From Brevibacillus sp. (lineage in GTDB: Bacteria; Bacillota; Bacilli; Brevibacillales; Brevibacillaceae), in assembly GCA_029240815.1 (NCBI GenBank), contig JARDZO010000203.1, positions 1 to 10,577 on the forward strand: a stretch of 10,577 bases of DNA, in the 5' to 3' direction. The notes under the pieces were generated by a model, which was not told where the DNA came from, searched no databases, and was given only the letters and a program-made list of their open reading frames with translations. The position numbers were made by a program, and so were the translations under genes. Below are positions 6,691 through 10,577 of the stretch, piece after piece (the stretch's first letter is position 1; each line of letters opens with the position of its first letter).

Positions 6691-7710
6691 TTACTTGCCC
6701 CACTCTTGTACATATTGGGAAAGATCAGCCATTGTTACTTTTTTGTCCTTTGGCAAATCTTCTTGCTTCACGAGCACAGGGTTCAGGTTTACGTTGTCTG
6801 GCACTTCTTCCCCTTTGATCTTCTTGAACACAGTCTCAGCCTGGATACGACCGATGTTGGATGGGTCTACAGCAGCTGTTGCCGTCCAAGGAGAATTTGG
6901 TTCTTGGATCATTTGCAGGTCTTCATCACTCAAGTCAATGGAGTAGACCTTGATTTCGGTACGTCCAGCTTGTTGAATGGCACGTGTCGCACCCTTACCG
7001 AACTCATCCCACGCAGCCCATACTGCCGTAATGTCGCCTTTGTTTGGATATTTTTTCAGGATCGCTTCCATTTGAGATTGCGTATCCAGAGCGGTATTGT
7101 TGGTTGCCGAACCGAAAGCCGCAACTTCTTTGATATCAGGGTACTTTTTCAGGAATGCATCATACGTGATTTGGCGTTTTTCCATAGGCGCAAAGCCTGC
7201 TACCCAAATTTTTACGATGTTTCCTTTGTTGCCGTTGTCCGCAGCCAGCTTCTCGAGGCTCAGCTCAGCCAGCTTTTGGTCATCCTGTGCTACAGTAGGT
7301 ACACCTGCAATTTTGATATCCGTATCAAACAGCACGACAGGAATCTTTTTGTCTACTGCTTTTTGCGCGCCTTGTTGCAGGGCTTCTGCTGTACCGTGGT
7401 CAATCAGGATGCCATCAAAATGCTGGTTTACCGCTGCATCCAGGTTGGAAGCCATTTTCGCCAGATCGGTATCCGCGTTGAATACAGTCAGCTCGCCGCC
7501 GTTTTTCTCCACTTCTTTTTTGACCCCGTTAATGTACTGCGCCGAAAAAGTCCCAACATTTTGACGCATAATCAACGCAATTTTCTTTGTTTTCTCACCA
7601 GACGCGCCGTTCGGAGCAGCAGTTCCGGCTCCGCCGCCATTACCGCACGCAGTCAAAGCGAGAGAGGCTGTCAGTGCTAATGTTACGAGCAGACCAAATT
7701 TCTTTTTCAT
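6691..7710 (-). CDS. Ribose-type ABC importer substrate-binding lipoprotein, under SAM riboswitch control
   Basis: Lipid-anchored extracellular binding protein (339 residues) of the periplasmic-binding-protein/LacI-like fold (Peripl_BP_4), which captures the substrate for the importer encoded downstream. Signal peptide residues 1-21 end in the lipobox LTAC with Cys22 as the lipid site, then a Gly/Ala/Asn linker. The mature protein begins KKIALIMRQNVGTFSAQYINGVKKE (two parts of the first beta-alpha unit), with the strand-turn DGILIDHGT, the hinge-region VVLFDTDI, and the second lobe with AVWAAWDEFGKGATRAIQQAG and the later VYSIDLSDEDLQMI, all in the usual order. The ATG follows AAAAGGGGGA. It is first in an operon with the ATPase and permease, behind a SAM-I riboswitch, so it should be made when SAM is low. 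Sugar-type fold plus methionine-type control suggests 5-methylthioribose or a similar salvage compound; this is inference. Confidence 0.9.
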   Translation of the reverse strand: MKKKFGLLVTLALTASLALTACGNGGGAGTAAPNGASGEKTKKIALIMRQNVGTFSAQYINGVKKEVEKNGGELTVFNADTDLAKMASNLDAAVNQHFDGILIDHGTAEALQQGAQKAVDKKIPVVLFDTDIKIAGVPTVAQDDQKLAELSLEKLAADNGNKGNIVKIWVAGFAPMEKRQITYDAFLKKYPDIKEVAAFGSATNNTALDTQSQMEAILKKYPNKGDITAVWAAWDEFGKGATRAIQQAGRTEIKVYSIDLSDEDLQMIQEPNSPWTATAAVDPSNIGRIQAETVFKKIKGEEVPDNVNLNPVLVKQEDLPKDKKVTMADLSQYVQEWGK

Positions 7711-7831
7711 GGATGATCCCCCTTTTGTAGTTGACTCGTCGCAGAAAAGGTCGTGCCAATAAGTAAACCTCTATCGAGGCCTGCTCATGGAGGAGCGACC
7801 GCGTTTATACGGAAGTTTTACATGCGCTCCA

Positions 7832-7860
7832 GAATAGACAAGCGTTACGCTTATCCATTC
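7832..7860 (-). other. Long hairpin in the operon leader, downstream of the riboswitch terminator
   Basis: On the minus strand a 13-bp stem with two G-U pairs (7848-7860 with 7832-7844) closes on a three-base loop TAA. It begins about eight bases after the riboswitch terminator's U tract and is not followed by T residues, so it would form only in read-through mRNA. It may stabilise or mark the 5' end of the processed operon message; the function is unknown. Confidence 0.5.
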
Positions 7861-7870
7861 TTACACGTAC

Positions 7871-7899
7871 AAAAAGCCTCTTTCCATCAGAAAGAGGCT
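7871..7899 (-). terminator. Riboswitch-controlled intrinsic terminator
   Basis: On the minus strand a perfect 10-bp stem (7890-7899 with 7875-7884) closes a five-base loop and runs straight into TTTTT. It starts 21 bases after the aptamer P1 helix. Its 5' arm, AGCCTCTTTC, can pair instead with AAGAGGC at 7919-7925, which includes the 3' strand of P1, so SAM-bound P1 leaves the terminator free and SAM-free RNA forms the antiterminator. Confidence 0.93.
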
Positions 7900-7920
7900 A
7901 AAATCAGCGCGATTTCCCGC

Positions 7921-8039
7921 CTCTTATCTGTCAGGTATCTCTACCTGTTGGAGTTAGCACCTTGGCGCGCAAGAAACATCTCACGTGCTAGGTTGCCGGG
8001 CTTCATAGGGCCATTCCCTCTGCCTTCTCTGGATAAGAG
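7921..8039 (-). promoter_or_regulatory. SAM-I (S-box) riboswitch aptamer
   Basis: The minus strand carries a full S-box. P1 pairs CTCTTATC (8032-8039) with GATAAGAG (7921-7928). Between them come, in order, the conserved blocks CAGAG, GAGGGAATGGCCCTATGAAG, CCCGGCAACC, CCAAGGTGCTAACTCC, and a P4 helix CAGGTA/TACCTG with a GAGA tetraloop (7932-7947). Sequence and order agree with the SAM-I consensus. High SAM should favour P1 and the terminator at 7871-7899, so the transport operon is expressed in methionine or SAM shortage. The antiterminator loop holds its own small AAATC/GATTT helix at 7901-7915. Confidence 0.96.
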
Positions 8040-8078
8040 TAGTTATTATTTTCAAAACGTTTGATTTAATATATACAG

Positions 8079-8107
8079 ACTATAATCAATGCATTCGCAC
8101 CTGTCAA
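8079..8107 (-). promoter_or_regulatory. Sigma-A promoter of the riboswitch-controlled importer operon
   Basis: A perfect -35 TTGACA (8102-8107) and a -10 TATAGT (8079-8084) are exactly 17 bases apart on the minus strand. Transcription should start near 8072, leaving about 30 bases before the aptamer P1 helix. Confidence 0.85.
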
Positions 8108-8141
8108 CTAGGTCTTTAGATATTTAGCGTTCATATGACAA

Positions 8142-8167
8142 AATCCCCCCACTTTCTGGGAGGGATT
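8142..8167 (-). terminator. Terminator-like hairpin between the kinase and importer promoters
   Basis: On the minus strand AATCCCTCC pairs with GGGGGGATT (9 bp with one G-U pair), followed by TTTTGTC. No minus-strand gene lies immediately upstream of it, so it may stop antisense transcripts from entering the importer promoter. It overlaps the proposed sigma-H -35 of the kinase, so part of the symmetry may be coincidental. Confidence 0.4.
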
Positions 8168-8188
8168 AGGCTATAGTGTGTCGAAATA
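8159..8188 (+). promoter_or_regulatory. Candidate sigma-H promoter of the sensor kinase
   Basis: GGAGGGATT (8159-8167) and GTCGAAATA (8180-8188) are 12 bases apart. Compared with the Bacillus sigma-H consensus RnAGGAwWW, 11-12 bases, RnnGAATww, each box differs at one position. A sigma-A -10-like TATAGT at 8172-8177 has no good -35. Sigma-H control would suit a sporulation kinase. Confidence 0.4.
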
Positions 8189-8229
8189 TCGGGAAATGAT
8201 AGTGAGTCAGTCTGCGGTGGAGATGCCCG

Positions 8230-9480
8230 ATGAGCCTAATAAAAGAAGTCATCCTTCAACTTTTCTTTGTTTTGATTCCCTTTGTTTTGTTCAATATTTA
8301 CTACCGAGACAAGATGAGAAATTACAGCAGGAGCTTTATACTCGTCACCAGTTCCATCAGCTTGTTCCTCGCGATGACTTTCGCCTCCAGCGTCGTAGAC
8401 GGAGTCATTTTTGACATTCGGTATGTCATTATGTTCTTTGGACTTGTTTACGGCGGTATCCAGACAGGTCTTCTTTTGCTTGGCGAGTTTGTCATTTACC
8501 GGTTATATCTGGGGGGCGAAGGGTCAGTCGTCGCCTTGGTCATTGCCGTCCTTTCCTTTACGGTGTCCCTGCTAATGTACAGAACGTATAAAACAACTCA
8601 CCGGAAAACGTTTTTCACGATTATGGCAGGCATGTTGTTCTCCATCATCGCCTTAACCCTTACCTATTTATATTTTCCCCACTACTTTGTCAAACATCTG
8701 ACGTACCACTTTCTCGTTATTCCGCTGCAGAATTCTCTCGGCATCTGGATACTGATGTCCTTGTTCAGCAAATCAGTATCAGACAAGGAAATTTTCATCA
8801 AGCACGCACAAAACGAAAAAATCGAAACGATGAGCCATGTCGCCGCATCACTCGCTCATGAAGTGCGCAACCCGCTCACTGCCGTAAAAGGCTTCTTGCG
8901 CTTAATGCAGGAAAACCCGACGGACTTAACCAAGAACACCCAATATATGACCATCTGTATGGACGAAATCCAGCGAACGGAAATGATTCTTTCCGAGTAT
9001 CTCGCCATTTCCAAGCCTCTGACGAATCGCTATGAACAGGTAAACGTCGCGGACATGTTAAAGGTCATGCGCGCAGTCATGTCACCCTTTGCCATCTTGC
9101 ACAATGTGGAGCTGGAAGTCCGGACACCAGAGACCTCTGTCACAATCATGGCCAATCCGGACGAAATCAAGCAAGTGCTCGTCAACTTCATCAAAAATGC
9201 GATCGAGGCCTGTGCCAATGTGCGAAAAGGAAGAGTGTTTCTCTCGCTGATGATCGAGGAAGGCAAGGCGATCCTGGTCATCAAAGACAACGGGGTGGGG
9301 ATGGATGAAGGGCAAATGAAGCGCTTGGGGTCTATCTACTTTTCCACAAAATCTAGCGGAACGGGCCTCGGACTTACGTATTCCTATCACGTCATCCATA
9401 CGTTCGGAGGCACAGTGACGGTAAACAGCAAGCCCAATGTCGGTACCAAATTCTCCATCATCTTTCCGTATGAAGAGTAA
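8230..9480 (+). CDS. Membrane sensor histidine kinase, 5TMR_LYT type (KinB-like sporulation kinase)
   Basis: Membrane-bound histidine kinase of 416 residues. Residues 1-180 contain about 6-7 hydrophobic segments with the 5TMR_LYT signature DIRYVIMFFGLVYGGIQTG (62-80) and RLYLGG (91-96), as in LytS and KinB. A short linker leads to the dimer/phosphoacceptor helix MSHVAASLAHEVRNPL (201-216) with His210 as phosphorylation site. The HATPase_c domain shows the N box with Asn323, DNGVGM (353-358), the F box YFSTKS (370-375) and GTGLGL (377-382). There is no PAS domain and no fused receiver. ATG 8230 follows GGTGGAG 7 bases upstream. No response regulator is adjacent, as is usual for kinases that phosphorylate Spo0F. 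A terminator follows directly. It probably feeds the sporulation phosphorelay; the signal it senses is unknown. Calling it KinB rather than another orphan kinase is tentative. Confidence 0.9.
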   Translation: MSLIKEVILQLFFVLIPFVLFNIYYRDKMRNYSRSFILVTSSISLFLAMTFASSVVDGVIFDIRYVIMFFGLVYGGIQTGLLLLGEFVIYRLYLGGEGSVVALVIAVLSFTVSLLMYRTYKTTHRKTFFTIMAGMLFSIIALTLTYLYFPHYFVKHLTYHFLVIPLQNSLGIWILMSLFSKSVSDKEIFIKHAQNEKIETMSHVAASLAHEVRNPLTAVKGFLRLMQENPTDLTKNTQYMTICMDEIQRTEMILSEYLAISKPLTNRYEQVNVADMLKVMRAVMSPFAILHNVELEVRTPETSVTIMANPDEIKQVLVNFIKNAIEACANVRKGRVFLSLMIEEGKAILVIKDNGVGMDEGQMKRLGSIYFSTKSSGTGLGLTYSYHVIHTFGGTVTVNSKPNVGTKFSIIFPYEE

Positions 9481-9514
9481 ATCCCCCTATCCAGTACCGG
9501 ATACGGGGATTTTT
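9480..9514 (+). terminator. Rho-independent terminator after the sensor kinase
   Basis: AATCCCC pairs with GGGGATT and, after one C-C mismatch, TATCC pairs with GGATA around the loop AGTACC; TTTTT then follows. It overlaps the last base of the kinase stop codon. The opposite strand has only three T residues after the stem, so it may only weakly end the convergent reductase transcript, which stops at 9526. Confidence 0.9.
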
Positions 9515-9525
9515 CATTGGGCCAA

Positions 9526-10086
9526 TTACGCCTGCGCGTTGCGTTCTACCTTTTGCACAAAGTGATCTACCAGTTGCTGGAGCAGCTTTCTGCCCATTTC
9601 ATCTGAAAATTGACCGGCTTCATCGAATTTCGTATGCAATTGGGGAACCAACACCTCAGGACGGCCAACCGCGTCCAAATTGAGTGCAAACATTTGCTCT
9701 CGCAGGTGCAATTGTCCACGGGAAGTACCGAAGCCTCCTGGCGTCCCTCCCATGATGGCTGCTGGCTTACCTGAGAGTGGTGTACCCACTGTTTGGCGAG
9801 ACAGCCAATCCAGCGCATTTTTCAGGACCCCCGGAATGGACCAGTTGTATTCCGGAGAGCTAATCAAAAATCCGTCCGCCGATTTGCAAATTTCTACCAG
9901 TTGAAGAACCGATTCTGGCAGCTCAGCTTCCAGATCCTGATTGTAGTGAGGCAGCTCGGAAATATCCGCCAGTGTGAATGTGTAGTGCTCAGGCAAGAAG
10001 TCTTTTGCATTCAAAAGCAGCTTTGTATTCAGAGAGCCTTTACGCAAACTTCCGGAAATACCGACGATATGTGGTTTTGCTGTCAT
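9526..10086 (-). CDS. NADPH-dependent FMN reductase (flavodoxin-like quinone/azo reductase)
   Basis: Cytoplasmic flavoprotein of 186 residues in the NADPH-dependent FMN reductase family (ChrR, YhdA and relatives), which reduce quinones, azo dyes, chromate or free flavin. The flavodoxin fold is plain: the first strand HIVGISGSLRKGSLN, whose loop GSLRKGSLN (12-20) binds the FMN phosphate; the second FMN loop SPEYNWSIPGVLKNALDW (77-94); and the third, MGGTPGGFGTSRGQ (112-125). ATG 10084-10086 follows AGGAGG. The gene is convergent with the kinase and upstream lies a 7-bp inverted repeat (10105-10124) that may be an operator for a stress-responsive repressor. No regulator gene is adjacent. Physiological substrate cannot be fixed from sequence; detoxification of electrophiles or quinones is the usual guess. 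Confidence 0.9.
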   Translation of the reverse strand: MTAKPHIVGISGSLRKGSLNTKLLLNAKDFLPEHYTFTLADISELPHYNQDLEAELPESVLQLVEICKSADGFLISSPEYNWSIPGVLKNALDWLSRQTVGTPLSGKPAAIMGGTPGGFGTSRGQLHLREQMFALNLDAVGRPEVLVPQLHTKFDEAGQFSDEMGRKLLQQLVDHFVQKVERNAQA

Positions 10087-10104
10087 AGTTCATACCTCCT
10101 AGTA

Positions 10105-10152
10105 AATAAACTTATTCGTTTATTATGTTCATTAAATACATTGTTTACTATA
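10105..10152 (-). promoter_or_regulatory. Candidate promoter and operator of the FMN reductase gene
   Basis: AATAAAC (10105-10111) and GTTTATT (10118-10124) form a 7-bp inverted repeat with a six-base centre. On the minus strand a -10-like TATAGT lies at 10147-10152, with only a weak TTTCCT 17 bases further up. The repeat would fall at about +16 to +35, a place where a TetR- or MarR-type repressor could block transcription. Confidence 0.35.
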
Positions 10153-10187
10153 CAGGAAATGGTTACAGAAGGAAAGTGCTATTTCCA

Positions 10188-10220
10188 ACAAATAGAAAAA
10201 GGCTGCCGAATGACCTTTCG
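10188..10220 (-). terminator. Rho-independent terminator downstream of small ORF / LysR tail
   Basis: Near 10198-10225 the minus strand forms an 11-bp stem built on TTGCCGAA and TTCGGCAG with one G-U pair and a loop of about six bases, then TTTTTC. It lies directly after the stop codon of the ORF at 10234-10443 and should end transcripts coming from the LysR side. The U tract is at about 10192-10198. Confidence 0.82.
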
Positions 10221-10233
10221 GCAACCTCCCCGT

Positions 10234-10443
10234 CTACTCCTCTACCCTCTTCTCATTTTGCTGATGGATCCTTTCCAACAGTTCCTTACTTTCGTGAAGC
10301 AGCTTCGTAAATTCCTCCAGCGGCAGTCCGCTATTCGAAATAAGCGTCTGCGGCACCAAGCATGCCTGATCCTTCAGCACCTTGCAGGACGAGGTATTGT
10401 GGAACGAAGCATGGTTAAATCGTCTGTTTGGATACCGCCCCAA
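10234..10443 (-). CDS. Small unrecognised ORF or gene remnant
   Basis: I do not recognise this 69-codon frame. The longest version begins at TTG 10441-10443, inside the LysR coding end and without a ribosome binding site, so that start is doubtful. The last ~50 codons look coding: many end in G or C, and residues about 41-69 (LPLEEFTKLLHESKELLERI then a charged tail) make an amphipathic, coiled-coil-like helix. A start at TTG near codon 27 has a weak AAGGA about 10 bases upstream. It ends just before a strong terminator. It may be a short real gene or the C-terminal remnant of a lost gene. Confidence 0.35.
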   Translation of the reverse strand: MGRYPNRRFNHASFHNTSSCKVLKDQACLVPQTLISNSGLPLEEFTKLLHESKELLERIHQQNEKRVEE

Positions 10444-10577
10444 AGTATTCTACAACGACCTCACGGAATTCCTGAACAGCCCGCGAAATGTACCGACTCG
10501 TATGCCATAGCAAAGCTATCTCCCTTACCAATTCGTGATTCTCTACTTGGAGATATTTAATATGTTCCCGTGAATTC
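10415..10577 (-). CDS. LysR-family regulator, C-terminal end only
   Basis: Only the last 53 residues and a TAA stop at 10415-10417 are in the window, in the frame beginning at 10576. The text reads NSREHIKYLQVENHELVREI, ALLWHTSRYISRAVQEFREV, then VVEYFGAVSKQTI. The pattern of a buried strand ending in REIALLW-h-x-x-RY-hS-A-V-x-x-F is the closing element of the LysR-type effector-binding domain. The DNA-binding part and start are outside the window, so its target cannot be judged; the FMN reductase gene beyond the small ORF is a possible but unproven target. Confidence 0.65.
   Translation of the reverse strand, partial: NSREHIKYLQVENHELVREIALLWHTSRYISRAVQEFREVVVEYFGAVSKQTI

Noticed and set aside
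6706..7680. 324-codon open frame on the plus strand
   Set aside because: It lies wholly antisense to the binding-protein gene, has no recognisable domain and is rich in Cys, Phe and Arg as expected of a shadow frame.
7753..8064. 103-codon open frame on the plus strand
   Set aside because: It covers the complement of the riboswitch and leader hairpins; structured RNA on the other strand explains the sequence.
9793..10560. 255-codon open frame on the plus strand across the right end
   Set aside because: It runs antisense through the reductase gene, its promoter, a terminator and the LysR tail, with no family pattern and no ribosome binding site.
1..10577. CRISPR array, insertion sequence, tRNA or rRNA
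   Set aside because: No regularly spaced repeats, transposase motifs, terminal inverted repeats with target duplication, or cloverleaf/rRNA sequence were seen on either strand.

Overview
The window looks like a chromosomal segment of a Gram-positive, endospore-forming member of the Bacillales, most like Brevibacillus or a relative in the Paenibacillaceae. The reasons are strong AGGAGG-type ribosome binding sites, GTG and TTG starts beside ATG, lipoprotein-type binding proteins, a SAM-I (S-box) riboswitch, a KinB-like sensor kinase and many U-tailed terminators. The genus is inference from style and protein similarity recalled from memory. I see no transposon, phage, CRISPR, rRNA or tRNA.

Layout. 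Bases 1-499 hold the start of a SolA/monomeric sarcosine oxidase-type flavoprotein on the minus strand. Bases 548-3894 form a TetR-governed minus-strand block: TetR regulator, then a strong sigma-A promoter with an 18-bp palindromic operator, then an Amidohydro_2 protein, a small Rieske [2Fe-2S] protein and an orphan MetQ-type lipoprotein that also has its own promoter. Bases 4072-8107 form a second minus-strand unit: a sigma-A promoter, a complete SAM-I riboswitch with terminator and antiterminator, and a three-gene ribose-type ABC importer (lipoprotein, double ATPase, permease). On the plus strand, 8159-9514 hold a membrane histidine kinase of the 5TMR_LYT/KinB type with a possible sigma-H promoter and a terminator. 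The right end has a minus-strand NADPH-dependent FMN reductase, an unexplained small ORF with a terminator, and the tail of a LysR-type regulator.

How the genes work together. The best-supported biological story is the importer at 4128-7710. Its family imports sugars, yet its leader is a SAM-I riboswitch, which switches genes on when S-adenosylmethionine is scarce. The economical inference is an importer for a methionine-salvage sugar such as 5-methylthioribose. The orphan MetQ protein is a second methionine-type uptake component but shows no S-box. The amidohydrolase-Rieske pair with its TetR switch looks like an inducible catabolic or detoxifying module whose substrate I cannot name. The kinase probably feeds the sporulation phosphorelay; no response regulator lies beside it.
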